A stretch of 64,000 bases of DNA from assembly GCA_039583875.1 (NCBI GenBank), contig CM077153.1, positions 111,844,568 through 111,908,567 of the forward strand. The letters run 5' to 3'. Shown here piece after piece: positions 31,265-41,867 of the stretch; positions within the stretch are counted from its first letter, which is position 1, and each line of letters begins with the position of its first letter. This DNA comes from Platanthera guangdongensis (Eukaryota > Streptophyta > Magnoliopsida > Asparagales > Orchidaceae). A program made the position numbers and the translations under genes. The notes beneath the pieces are model-generated. The model saw only the letters and a program-made list of their open reading frames with translations, was not told where the DNA came from and made no database searches.

Positions 31265-34063
31265 TTGATGGCCCGCGAATAAACTCTTATGTGGGTGGTT
31301 GGTTCGATGAGTCGAACTCCACGTGCTTGCTGAGGGAGGCAAGTGCACCTATCGCAAGAAGTACTCGATATTCAGGGGAATACCGAGGTCGTATTGTTCT
31401 CGGGGTCGGGTTGATTATTCTTACTCCTCTAGGAGGACTATTATTTTACTGAAAGTAAGACAGAGATTTTAATTAACTAAAGAAGGAAAGAAAAGAAAGT
31501 GCAAAAATGATTTTAGAAAATTCGATGAAGGGTTAACGCTCGTCACCGAATCGGATTAAGACTAAAATAACTTTTAATAGTTATTGAACTTAGTTTTCAA
31601 ATTAATAAAAGGCAACTTGGCCGTGGGGGTTCCACAAATATGAGCACACTTATCTCTAGGAATATTGCTCACCTAAACGATAAGACTATTCGACCGAATG
31701 TTAGTCCAATAAAGGATTCCTCTTAACGCCCGCTTTATGCTAAGAACCCTGCTATTGGATGGGGAACCCAATCCGGAAGAATTATGCTTGTCCTCTCTCG
31801 ATGGTATGCACGCAACTCTCTTTACCCAGGGGTGATCTGTCCATACGCACGGCCTCTCGGCTAGCTAGTGTATGGATAACGGAAATAGGGCCCACACATC
31901 GATTTGTGGTCCAACGCGTCGTTAACCCGGGATAAACCTTAAGTCCATAAATTAAAGTGAAAATAAAGAACTTTAATTATTTCAAATTATGTTAAATGTC
32001 CCAATGCTCTTCGATGCCGAAGCTAATAACGATTAACCACTCATCAGTATGGGGACGACTTTATAATTTGATGAGGCGCGATTTCGTAATTAAACGCTAA
32101 AGAGTTATAAGAAGAAGACATGAAAATAACAAATATTAAGAAAGCTTAAAAAGTTAGCTAAAACGAGAACTCACACACACTTAAAATTATAAATAAACAA
32201 AAAAAGGAACTAAGTTACAAAAAAAAGAAAATTACAAATCCTACTCAAACGAGTAGGCGGGAAATAAGGGCGAGCCATTTAACTCTTAACGAGTAGGCGG
32301 AAAAGAAAAAAAAGAAAATTACAAGTCCTACTCAAACGAGTAGGCGGGAAAAGAAAAAAAAATAAAGCACGTCATTTAACTCTTAACGATTGGACGGAAA
32401 TAAATGCGCACACACAGACACTCTACACAAATTAAAAGAAAGCGAAAAAAATTATCTCATACACACACACACACACTCTACATAATTGAAGAAATCAATA
32501 AAGAAAGCATGGAAATTTATCTCCTACTCACACACACTCTACATAATTGAAGAAAGCATAAAAGAAAGCATGTAAATTTATCTCCTACAGACACACTCTC
32601 TACATAATTGAAGAAAACATTAAAAGTTATACTCATACACTCACACACACACATCATGAAAATTAAAAAGAACAAAATGAAAACCTAACTCCTACACTCA
32701 CACACATAAACTAAAAACAAAATGAAAGTTACTTAAAAATTAAAACAACTACTTTTTATACTTGGATTTTATCAAAAACACATAAAAAGAACAAACTAAA
32801 AACAAAGAGAACAAAAGTTTTTTCAAAACAAATCAAAAACTAAAGTCTTTCAAAAATTAAAATAACAACTTTTTCATTCTTAGGTTTTCATAAAAGTGAT
32901 TAAAAAGTGAAAAGAAATTGAAAAGAACAAAAAAGGTTTTACAATCCTAAAACAAAATTAAGTAAAAAAAATTCAAAATCACTTTAAAACTTCTTTTATA
33001 AATTCTTAAGAATGAACTTTAAAAACATTAAGAACATGGAGAAAAAAGAGATAAACATATCATACCATTTTTGGAAATAATATCTATAACAAACTCTAAT
33101 ATTGAGACAAGTAAAAAATTAGAAAATGAACAAGTTACGCTCATACACACACACACACACTTTTCATAAAAGAGAAGAACAAGGGAATACAAAAAAAAAT
33201 AAAATATCATTGAAATTGGGCCACTTAAATGCATTCCATACCATCATGAGGAGAGAAAAACTACCAAATTTATTTAAGGGAAAAAGTTGGATTACAAAGC
33301 AAAAGCAAAAGCTAAAACAAACATGAAAGGGAGGGGGAGAAATTTCCTTACATTGAACAAAAAGCACCTAAGCAGCCCTCAAACGACAATATGGTCCAAG
33401 AAAGTGAACCCTTGATTCTTACAGAAATGGCCTATTTATAGAGAAAATTTCCTAGGAACACGCCCTCCGACACGGGCGTGTCGGGTGGGCGTGTTAATAC
33501 TGTTCGCGATGTGATCCGGCGATTTGACGGTATAGTTGACTTCGGCTGAAAACGAGGAGGTTATGCCCCCGGTCACGGGCGTGACTCTGGGCGTGTCGGG
33601 GAGGTGGAACCGGGCGCGGGTTGCATCAAAAGTCGCAGGCGGCGTCTTGTCGGCTAGGTGGAGGAGTCGCGCCCCAGGTCACGGGCGTGATGCTGGGCGT
33701 GTCGGCTTGGTTGACGATAGTCGAGCGAATTTCGTCGAGCTTGAGTGTCTCGGCCATGGTCACAGGGCATGTCAAATGACACGGGTGTGACCCCGGGCGT
33801 ATCAAACGTTTCTCAACAAATTTTTCTAATTCCATGGGAAATGAAGTGTCACGGCCTGGTCACGGGCGTGATCCAAAGTACACGGGCGTGTCAGGTCATT
33901 TTTTGATTTTTTCCTGAAAAATTTCAGCAAACAAAATTAAGCTAAGTTAGGTAAATATTTACAAAAAAGAGCAATATATTATATAAAACTAACTAAAAAA
34001 GGCAAAACTAACTAAAATATCATAACAAAAACATAGAAAAATGCATATAATTATAACTTATCA
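31265..34063 (-). repeat. Ath-1 5' LTR
   Basis: Plus-strand ends TGATGGCCCGCG and ATAACTTATCA define a 2.8-kb LTR. The minus-strand TATAAATA is at 33431-33443. It carries the same tandem arrays and GTCACGGGCGTGAC cluster as the 3' copy. On its right it abuts the broken aORF1 of TatA-2. Confidence 0.9.
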
Positions 34064-35767
34064 GCAGCGAATCACTTCTCTCTCTCTCAAGCCATCCGAA
34101 CATCAACACCTGCGGTTGCATATCCTGTTTCTCTGCCCTCTCCTGCTCCAAGGCGGCCTGTATCTCTACTATCTTCCCCTCCGCGGCCTCCAACGCGGAC
34201 TGCAACCTTGCGGTATCTTGCTCAAGCGTGGTTTGAAACCTCGTCGTCTCTTGCTCTAGCGCGGACTGCAACCTTATGGTCTCTTGCTCCATGGTAATCT
34301 GCAACTCTTGGATCCTTTTCTCAGCGGCCTCCTGTGCAGCCCGTTGTTCCTCCTCCTTAATCCACAGGGCTTCGGCATGCGCCCTCACAGCGGCTTGCAA
34401 TGTGTCGACCTCCTTCTGGAACTCGGCCATCCTTTCATAACGGACACTTGGCGGAGGCGACAGCATCATGGGTAGGAAGGATGTCAAGTCGCCCGGCTTC
34501 ATCGTGGCCTCTGGTTCACCTACAGAAGATAAACCGCAGTCAGGTTCAGCCGAATAATTGCGACCTTTTTGCAAGGAAATCGGTAGGATAACACCGCCGA
34601 TTTGGCGTTTATCTCCTTCAGAGGCCGCGGTATGGTATCTGAACACTGGCCGCCTGTATCATTCGGGATCTATCTGCTTTAGCTTTTCTTTACATAGCCG
34701 CTCGGTTTCTTTAGCTTTACTTTTTCAGTTGAGCGGTGGTCAGGAAAAAGCTGGCCGGCGGATTTAAATTTATGTTCGCCCCCTTCTTCCTTGACCGCGA
34801 CTTGTAGAAGTTTCAGTTCGCTTAAATTCCCTGTGTTCACCTTGCAGAAGAGGAAGTGCGGTCACCACTGGTTTCCCAGCGATCAGCTTCTTCATCTCCT
34901 CCATCTTCTTGCGAAGTTTCAATTTTTTGGTTCCTCCAGAAACTGCGGAGGCCGGCCCGCCAAGCTTCTCCCCGGTGACTTTGACTTCGGGGCGGTCGAC
35001 CTCTTCAGAAGCGGTTGCGGTCGTCAACAACTGGTCCTGCTGCTATAAAGTCTCCATTCCCCTGTGAATGTCACTAATCGTCTCGCTAGCTGCGGGTACA
35101 TTCTCCTGCTCGTTCGATGTGGAATCTGGTGTGGACGGACTCTCGGGTACCTCTCTCTCCCGCGGCCTATGTAAAAGACTGTCCGCTCTGGTCTTTACGG
35201 AAACATTCCGGTTTCCTGCCTACATCTTCGGCACTTTCCTCTTCATCCTTTCATCAAGGGTTCGCTCCTTTTCCTCTACCATTTCGTGGAGCCGACTACC
35301 ATTTTTGTCTGTTTGCTCTTTTCAGTCAAAGACTGCATGGCCTCCAACATCTTCTCCGGCACGTTGTCATCCACAACGACTAAGTCGACCTTGGCCGGCA
35401 ATTCACGCGATTTGACAGATTCAACGCTTTTCTCCTCCGTCTCATTTATTTTTATGAGCAGTTCACCCGATGGAGAGTAAGTTACCTCAAAGGATTTGGA
35501 AATCTCGGTTTCCGTATTGTTCGCAGCCTTCGAAAACGCTTCCAGATTGTTCGCAACTTTCAGAACCGCTTCAGGATTGGTCGTGGCCTGTAAAGATTTG
35601 CCGACGGTCTGCATTGGCCTCTTTTCAGATCCAGAAGCCGTTGGAGTAATCAGCTTCTCAGTATTCTTCGCAGGCCATCGGTCAGAGTCTTCCGCTTTTT
35701 GGCTCCGACACTTTTTCTTCTCAGTCGATTTCTTATCGCGGGCTAGCATCGACGACATGACATCCAT
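34064..35767 (-). pseudogene. TatA-2 aORF1, interrupted by Ath-1
   Basis: Closest relative is TatA-1 aORF1. The likely start is MDVMSSMLARDKK at 35767; the upstream ATG used in TatA-1 is not kept. The charged N-terminus, the KKMEEMKKLIAGKPV helix and the coiled coil are present with frameshifts near 35280 and 34770. The coiled coil has 11-residue repeats such as EQETTRFQTTL, one fewer than in TatA-1. The C-terminal frame runs directly into the Ath-1 LTR after SDSLL, so the conserved HMHRT-type end is missing. An acceptor-like site lies near 34530. Confidence 0.78.
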
Positions 35768-35866
35768 CTTGTGAAAGAACGCGTCGGCATGAAGAATTCT
35801 GACCGCAAGTGGTGAGTAGCGACCCGTGACTTGGCAGAGACCTTGAAGAATGACAAGGGTCAAGGG

Positions 35867-35874
35867 ATTTTATA
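35867..35874 (-). promoter_or_regulatory. TATA box of TatA-2 aORF1
   Basis: Minus-strand TATAAAAT, 100 bp from the proposed start and in the same position relative to the inverted repeat as in TatA-1. Confidence 0.65.
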
Positions 35875-35918
35875 GACGCAGATGCATTAAAGGCAGTCGC
35901 GGTCTCTGGCTTAGTTAT

Positions 35919-35962
35919 ACATTTTCGAAGTTTTTCCGAAACCTAAAAATGTGCGGGGATTA
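35919..35962 (+). promoter_or_regulatory. 34-bp inverted repeat and polypurine tract of TatA-2
   Basis: The inverted repeat is 35919-35952 (ACATTTTCGAAG ... CCTAAAAATGT). The tract AAAAATGTGCGGGGATTA (35945-35962) is followed directly by the LTR. Confidence 0.7.
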
Positions 35963-36554
35963 TGTTAAGCCCGGAATCTGCGACCTATTCGCACAGCTTT
36001 CAAGACCGGGCGGCCTGGTTCTTCTACGCTCCAAGCATGTCAAGCCGGTAGGTCGTTAGAGACCGGGCGGCCTGTGCCTTCTAGCGCCACACACTTCAAA
36101 TCAGCTGGTTATCAGAGAAGCCGGGAGGTCTCCATATCAAGCCGCCGTCAGCTCTGGCCCTGCTCAACGTCACGGCCTAGGACCCAGGCCATCAGCTCGC
36201 AAAGAGGAATCTGCCAGGCCACGCGGCTTCCCTCCTTTCTCCTTTTCTGCTCATTTACTTCCCCGCCCAGTTCTCCTGTACCCCGGGCAGTCGGTAACTT
36301 TAGCCATGCCCGTTTGGGCAGGTCCCCGAGCCTATAAATAGGGGGAAGGTGCACTACTCAAAGCACACTGACTTGTATCCAGGAGCTCACTTATTAAGAG
36401 CTGCGGTCTCAAGTTTAGTGCATTGCGGCTTGCTGTCCGGCCTACTTATCTGTTTACTCCTTGTAACTGCTTCATTTTAAATCAAAGGAAAGCCCGTCGC
36501 AAGAGAGGCATTCAGGTCGCGACGGGCGAAGTCGGGTGTTGTCGTGGTCCACGG
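35963..36554 (+). repeat. TatA-2 3' LTR, truncated
   Basis: Starts TGTTAAGCCCGGAATC and resembles the reverse complement of the TatA-1 LTR. TATAAATA is at 36333-36340. After CGTGGTCCACGG the expected continuation (CCCTGCTGTTC-like) is replaced by unrelated sequence at 36555. Confidence 0.85.
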
Positions 36555-36820
36555 TGTTGGATCCCTAGTTTGATTTGCGCTAGGTTCACTAACTTAGGAT
36601 CATGTGACCCACAATGTATAGCCAGGGCCATACTTGTGTCCTAGAGTCTAGACAAAGTCCTTAGAGTCAACATCACATGGACCAGCTATCAACAAGACTG
36701 CCAGAGACTCAAGACTTATAAGATTTCAAGACTCTGTAAAGTGAGTTCGATGTTCGTCGAACTCAGGTCGACGATAGTCATGCTCAGCTCGACAATCTCA
36801 AAGTAAATTCTCTGAGCTAA
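36555..36820. other. Unassigned fragment, possibly the start of another LTR
   Basis: It starts TGTTGGATCCC exactly where the TatA-2 LTR breaks off. TGTTGGAT is a common start for Copia-type LTRs, so this may be an LTR inserted there. It contains repeated TTCGTCGAACTCAGGTCGAC-like words. It is interrupted by Ath-2 and seems to continue at 57246-57272 (GAGCTCGACGAAC), where TatB-3 begins. No coding sequence is visible. Confidence 0.35.
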
Positions 36821-38336
36821 TGATGAGTCCAAATTTTACACTGATTTCTGGACTCATCTGGGCCAGTTTTATCGTCTTAGCACTACACTTGAGAGCCATA
36901 ACTGCTTATATTTGCTTACTTGCCTATTTCATGATTAAGTGCAATTTAGGCCCGTTTATGTGTTCTTTATTTGTTTCTCTGTTTTTGTTGTTCTTTAGCC
37001 TTGTCTTGATAATGTGGTATGCACGTTTGATGGCCTATCTGCCTCTTACGCTGGTGCAGGGTTCGTGTGCGTGCTCCGGAACCGCTCGGGAGACCCTGAC
37101 GATGCAGGAATATTGTGCACGACCACTGGAATTATTGCGCACGACCACTAGTCGTGCGCCACCGAGCGTGCGCATTACTTTCTCATTTTTCCTAATTCTG
37201 CCTGGGTAATCGCACGAGCACTGGTCGTAGTGCGCACGAGCACTGGTCGTACGTCACTGCTCGTGCGTGTTTACCCCTTGCTTTCTGCAATTCTGTACCT
37301 GCCAATCGCACAATCAGTGGATTTAGTGTGCACGACCACTGGTCGTGCGCCACTGATCGTGCACATTTATGTTGATGTTTCTATCCAGGTTGCAGGTCTA
37401 ATTGGAAATGGCGCACGATCATCGACCGACAGTGCGCACGACCACTGGTCGTGCGCCACTGATCGTGCGCTCTGCTTTTGCTGCCTCTGTATTTAAGGCC
37501 CTGCTCCGCGATTTAGGTCAAGGCCAGTCATTTGCTGCGATTGGGGAGTGTGCGGGAAGCGCCATTTTACTTCTCCAGCTGCTCCATCACCTCCACCTTC
37601 ATCGGGAGTCCATAGCCGGCTATTCCGAAGCTTTTCAAACTCTCCAGCGAAGCTCCCGGCCATTGACGACTTCAACTCCAAGCTTTCCATCGGAGTTGTT
37701 GAAGAAGACAACCTAGAGAACGGACTCAAAGGCCTTCGAGGTGACATCTTGTTGGTACCGGATGCCTCCTCGGACTGAGCCCAGAAGCGGATTGACAACT
37801 CGCTATTCCGGCCATGACCTGCGGTGGATCTTCACCCTCTATTGGTTTACCCCTCTTCCCCTTCCTCTATTGTATGGGATGACATACATTGTAATGAACT
37901 ACATATTTTATTCTATATCTAATGAGATGTTTGTAGTTTTCTTATGCTTGTGAGTAGTGTTTGTGAATGCGCCTCACCCATTCCACATCCACTTCATACA
38001 TGTGTCTCACCAGATTGCACTCCGCACAAGAACACTTCCATCCATTAGCTTTCCGTCCACTCGCCCAACCGAAGTTCGGCATCGCGGCCGAAACACTCAC
38101 CTCACCTAGCAAAGCCGTGCCTTCGACCGGCATAGCTTTTATTAGTATTAGATCAAACAACCACACTCTCTCAAGTCTCCTTTTTACTCTTTTTCTTATT
38201 ATAACCCTCATAACAATATTTTATGAACTGTTGTCGCTCTATGCTAATTGCATTCCTCAAGAGACCGACACTCGGGGACTTATTCCCAAACTTTATTACT
38301 TGTGCGACCGGTGCGCTTGCCGATTAACACGCATCA
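36821..38336 (+). repeat. Ath-2 5' LTR
   Basis: From TGATGAGTCC to ACACGCATCA, 1516 bp, closely matching 55742-57245. It contains the palindrome cluster at 37117-37480 and a TATA-like TATTTAAG near 37489. Open frames across the palindromes and the hydrophobic stretch at 36820-37209 are not conserved genes. Confidence 0.92.
37117..37480. repeat. Palindrome cluster in Ath-2 LTR
   Basis: GCACGACCACTGGTCGTGC, a perfect 9-bp-arm palindrome with one central base, is at 37330-37348 and 37436-37454, with variants near 37138 and 37211-37255. It is often followed by GCCACTGATCGTGC. The 3' LTR has it at 56063-56081 and 56346-56364. Confidence 0.85.
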
Positions 38337-38343
38337 AGTTTTT

Positions 38344-38358
38344 TGCGCCATTGCCGGG
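38344..38358 (+). other. Primer-binding site of Ath-2 (tRNA-Asp-like)
   Basis: TGCGCCATTGCCGGG follows the LTR after seven bases. It resembles the Athila site TGGCGCCGTTGCCGGGG with a one-base loss and one change. Confidence 0.7.
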
Positions 38359-38454
38359 AAATGCAACTGTAGAGCAACTCAGGATGACTGAAAATATTGT
38401 TATAAGAGTTAGAGTTTTGACTGCTATTTTCTTGTCTAGTATTTGCCACAGTGA

Positions 38455-39893
38455 ATGCAGGGTCGAGCCATAAGAGATCTTGTCGCCTACGACCCAGAGA
38501 TCGAACGTACTATCCTAGCACGAAGACGCGCCGCAGCCATTACGTTTTCCCCAATGGGAGACTAGCTGAATATTGATGCAGGCAACCGAGTTGGAGGGAT
38601 ACCTCATGGCGACAGAAATGACGACGAAAATTAAGTGAACCCTCCCCAGGTCCGCACCATGAGGGATTATACTACACCTACTTTTGGGAGCATATACCCC
38701 AGTTTCGGACCTGCTATCACCAACCAACAGTTCGAGATTAAACCAGCTATTCTGAATATCATTCGGAACAATGCTCAATTCTCTGGAATGGACACTGAAG
38801 ACGCCCATCTTCACCTTGCAGAATTCTTTGAAATTTGCACCACGTTCAGCTATGCTGGAATCCCAGACAAAACAGTCAAGCTCCGCCTCTTCCCTTTTTC
38901 ATTAAGGGACAAAGCCAAGACATGGCTTCACTCCCTCCAACCTGGAACAGCCACCACCTGGGAGGCTTTGACCACAAAATTCCTAGCTAAGTACCATCCG
39001 GAAGATCCGATCGTGAGCATGAGGCGTGTAATAGCCAACTTCCGGCAAGCCGATCAAAAAAGTTTAGCCGAAGTTTGGGTGCGTTTTAATGAGCTGCTGA
39101 GGAAGTGCCCTAATCATGGATTCAAAACGTGGAACCTCGTCGAAAATTTCTACTTCGCTATTGATCCCCACCACCGAGCCATGATCGATGCCGCCTCCGG
39201 AGGAACAATCATGAACCTTGCTCCAGATGATGCTCTGAGAATCTTACAAGACACCGCCACCCACAGCGCTTACTGGACCGCTGGAAGAAACTTCCCACGA
39301 AGCACAAGTGGAGTATTTACCGTGGATATCCCCAAGCCTGCTGCCGCCGCCGCAGTGATGGCAATCTCATGGCAAGTGTGCGGAAGCAACGACCAGCACA
39401 GCTTCGAATACTTAGGAGTTGAGGTACCAGACGAATCTTCTTTTATGAATGAGTCAGTTAATTTTGTAGCCAATCACAACAGGGGAGTGCCTTACGGAAA
39501 CACATACAACCCGGGGGTGAGAAACCACCCAACTTTTCTTGGAACCCAAACGCTTCTGGACAAAGATGGCAACCGGGGCAGCATCAAAACGATGTGTATG
39601 CCTCCGGAAGCGAACCGCGGCCGCCTCAACCGAATTATTCCCAAGGGCCTCCCGTCGTTAAAAAAAGTTCTTTGGAAGACATGTTCGAGAAATTCGTTGA
39701 AATTTCCCAAACCAACATAACAAATCAAGCCGCCTCGATGCGCAAACTGCAGGCACAATTGGGCCAATTGGCACAAGTGGTTTCCGAGCGCACCCAAGGC
39801 ACCTTACCTAGTAACACCGAAAAGAACCCCCATGAACAAGGTAAAAGCCTTGGGGAGCAAAATTTGGGAAACCGCAACGAACTCATCATCAAT
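38455..39893 (+). pseudogene. gag: Ath-2 gag
   Basis: ATG at 38455 (MQGRAIRDLVAYDPEIER). In-frame TAG (38563-38565) and TAA (38632-38634) interrupt the N-terminal part. The core has NQQFEIKPAILNII, HLHLAEFFEICTTFSYAGI, VKLRLFPFSLRDKAKTWLHS, FLAKYHPEDP and RFNELLRKCPNHGFKTWN, then IDAASGGTIMNLAPDDA. NTYNPGVRNHPTF precedes a frameshift near 39600. The frame then passes through SLEDMFEKFVEISQ into protease. Confidence 0.87.
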
Positions 39894-40505
39894 TATAAAA
39901 TAAACAACATCGAAACCCCAGCATTATGCGATTCCGGGGCGTCCAACAACATCCTCACTTTGCAAGATGTTGTGAAGATGCACCTACAAGTCGACATTGA
40001 AAATCGGAAGTCGCTTATCTTAGCGAATGGCAATTTGGTTGACACCGAGGGAGGTGTTTGGGAAGTCGAAATCGAGGTGAACGGAAAAAGTATAACAACT
40101 GACTTCCAGGTTTTGGGACCAAAGGAAAATAACTCTATTCCTATATTAGGAGCCCCATTCCTGACGGCCAGTGGCGCATCCCTCGACTTTTCCAAAGGCC
40201 GCGTCACTTGGCCGACCGAAGATTCCGCCCTCGATAATACATCCATACATTCCTCTCTCATCCAAAATAACAATTTTCTGAGTGTCACAGATACCAAGAT
40301 AGATTCAGGACCCCCAACATTGGAAGAAGCACATTTGGACGAGAAGACAAAGAAAGGACTCTCCCAGGAGATAGATGAGAATCAAGAGCTACTGGCCAAA
40401 GAAGAGATCGATAGCACCAAAGCCACGGCACGGCTGCCTTTCTACTTCTATCCAACTATGTTGTTGAGCATGGCGAACCGAGTTTTATTTGGGAGAAATA
40501 CCTAG
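39894..40505 (+). CDS. Ath-2 aspartic protease
   Basis: Cleaves gag. The active site DSGAS is at 39930-39944 in the context ALCDSGASNNIL, followed by LILANGNLVDTEGGVWEVEI and IPILGAPFLTASGASLDF, the flap and C-terminal conserved Gly/Leu motif of retroviral-type proteases. It is in one frame with the end of gag. The frame ends in TAG after FGRNT. This domain looks intact, but its gag is broken. Confidence 0.82.
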   Translation, partial: YKINNIETPALCDSGASNNILTLQDVVKMHLQVDIENRKSLILANGNLVDTEGGVWEVEIEVNGKSITTDFQVLGPKENNSIPILGAPFLTASGASLDFSKGRVTWPTEDSALDNTSIHSSLIQNNNFLSVTDTKIDSGPPTLEEAHLDEKTKKGLSQEIDENQELLAKEEIDSTKATARLPFYFYPTMLLSMANRVLFGRNT

Positions 40506-40825
40506 ACACTTATTTGTATAACACTGCTGCTAACTCTATTAAGCGATCTGTAGCTTGGGCAGATCCGGTCACCGTCACGGTGCCGGACAGGACGCCACAA
40601 ACCATGAACACAGGAACACCCACAGCGTACCTCCATTGGAAGTCTCCCACGGTGGAGAAACTGAAAGAGGCAAAGCGTTTACGCGATGAGCTCTACGCTG
40701 CCTTCCAACACGAGAAAGAGTGTAATCGAAGTAAAGGGAAAACCCATACCCCCAATGCAAAAAGACAATCTGTTGTCCTCTCACACCCCACCGGGGAGCC
40801 TTACCACAAATCTGTTTATAGCTGA
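40506..40825 (+). pseudogene. Ath-2 unknown region after protease
   Basis: One frame over from protease, about 105 codons read KYLDTYLYNTAANSIKRS, VAWADPVTVTVPDRTPQ and LKEAKRLRDELYAAF up to a stop at 40823-40825. I do not recognise it and it has no RT motif. It could be a remnant of the protease-RT linker or a lineage-specific C-terminus. Confidence 0.5.
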
Positions 40826-40937
40826 TTGCACCACCATCATGCAACTTACCCTCCTCTTTCTGTTTTCTCGCTGCTTTTAGAATGCTGGTTTGCTCAGTTT
40901 TTATTTCCTCCTTTTTCTACTAGAAAGAAATCTCTAT

Positions 40938-41686
40938 TGTTGATGCACGAAAACACAAGGGGGGTCGAGCACCACCAGCTAACGGTTCGAACACCTGGGA
41001 ATAGGAAGACTGCGAGTAGTGATCTACTAAGCGGATGAGGGCAGGAAGAAGAGCAGGGCCGTGAACCACGACAATAGCAGACTTCGCCCGTCGCGGCCTG
41101 AATGCCTCTCTTGCGACAGGCTTTCCCTTGATTGAAGAAGGATTTGGTTACAAGTGAAAGGAAAAGCTGGACAAGAGCAGAGCGAGGGGGAGTCCGCAAG
41201 GCACAAGATTCGAGTCCGCAGCCTGTAACAAGTAGGCTCCTGGGTGCGAGTCAGCGTGTCTTGGGTGCACCACCTCCCCCCTATTTATAGGATAGGGGGC
41301 CTGCCCAAACGGGCAGGGCTAAAATAACCGACTGCCTGGGGTACAGGAGAACCGGGCAGCGGTGACGGGAAGCGAAAAGAAAGAACACGCCAGTCCGCGC
41401 AGAAGGGGCGGACTGGGCTCGCGGACTGGAGATTCCACTGCTGCTGGGCGCGATCCTGCTGGAGGGCGGCGGCCTGGGCGGACGAGACACTGCGTCCGCC
41501 GCTGCGGAGAATCCGGTATCCCAAGTCCTGGCGGACTGAGCGGACAGGTCCTTGCGTCCGCTGCTGGGGTACCATCCTTGGTGTGATTGGTGATATTGCC
41601 AGACTGGGCGGACTGACAAATCACGTCCGCTCCTGTTGAAAGGGGGGTTGGCATCTTGCAGGACGTTGCGGACTGAGGGGTTAACA
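40938..41686 (-). repeat. TatB-2 3' LTR
   Basis: TGTTGATGCACG to GGGGTTAACA. Dyads GCGGAC-N10/11-GTCCGC are at 41478-41499, 41540-41561 and 41608-41630. The minus-strand TATA block is near 41281-41288. Confidence 0.92.
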
Positions 41687-41730
41687 TAATCCCCGCACAT
41701 TTTTAAGTTTTCAGAAAACTTCGAAAATGT
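41687..41730 (-). promoter_or_regulatory. Polypurine tract and 34-bp inverted repeat of TatB-2
   Basis: The tract is plus 41687-41704. The inverted repeat 41697-41730 is the clearest of the four: the central AAGTTTTC-A-GAAAACTT is perfect, and the outer ACATTTT pairs with AAAATGT. It is 46 bp before the aORF1 TATA box. Confidence 0.75.
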
Positions 41731-41775
41731 TTTCTTAACCGCTGAGTACGCAAGCCTCGAAAACGCCGCCAATGC

Positions 41776-41783
41776 TATAAATA
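41776..41783 (+). promoter_or_regulatory. TATA box of TatB-2 aORF1
   Basis: TATAAATA, 85 bp before the ATG at 41868. Confidence 0.7.
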
Positions 41784-41867
41784 TCGCTGGAGGGCCTGGA
41801 ACTGTTGAGAATCTCGATCGACATGGGGCGCTATTCACCACTTACGTTCTCCACTTTCTAGTCCGGC

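Larger units (their letters stand above)
1..34063 (-). mobile_element. Ath-1: Athila-like Ty3/gypsy LTR retrotransposon, split by two nested insertions
   Basis: The element reads on the minus strand. Its 5' LTR is 31265-34063, followed leftward by a primer site, gag, protease and RT (31115 to 27753), RNase H (14589-14157), integrase (14156-13131 and 4404-4151), a 3' untranslated region and a 3' LTR (2301-1) cut by the window edge. Removing TatB-1 (14590-27752) and TatA-1 (4405-13125) with one copy of each target duplication brings the pol parts back in register. The lineage call rests on the DPEIER gag N-terminus, the NPGWRNHPNFSW gag motif, the DLGAS protease and a tRNA-Asp-like primer site. 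All genes carry stops or frameshifts, so the copy is dead. It interrupts aORF1 of TatA-2 at 34063/34064; the other target duplication is outside the window. Confidence 0.9.
34064..36554 (+). mobile_element. TatA-2: 3' end of a Tat element, truncated by Ath-1
   Basis: Sense strand is plus. Only the antisense aORF1 (minus strand), polypurine tract and most of the 3' LTR remain in view. The left side is cut by Ath-1 and the right side by the next sequence at 36555. It belongs to the TatA family by LTR and aORF1 similarity. Confidence 0.88.

Noticed and set aside
36820..37209. Hydrophobic 129-codon frame at the start of the Ath-2 LTR
   Set aside because: Not kept in the other LTR (55742 on), where frameshifts destroy it.
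37230..37500. Open frame across the Ath-2 LTR palindromes
   Set aside because: It is an effect of repeated palindromes with no stop codons; no start context or protein similarity.
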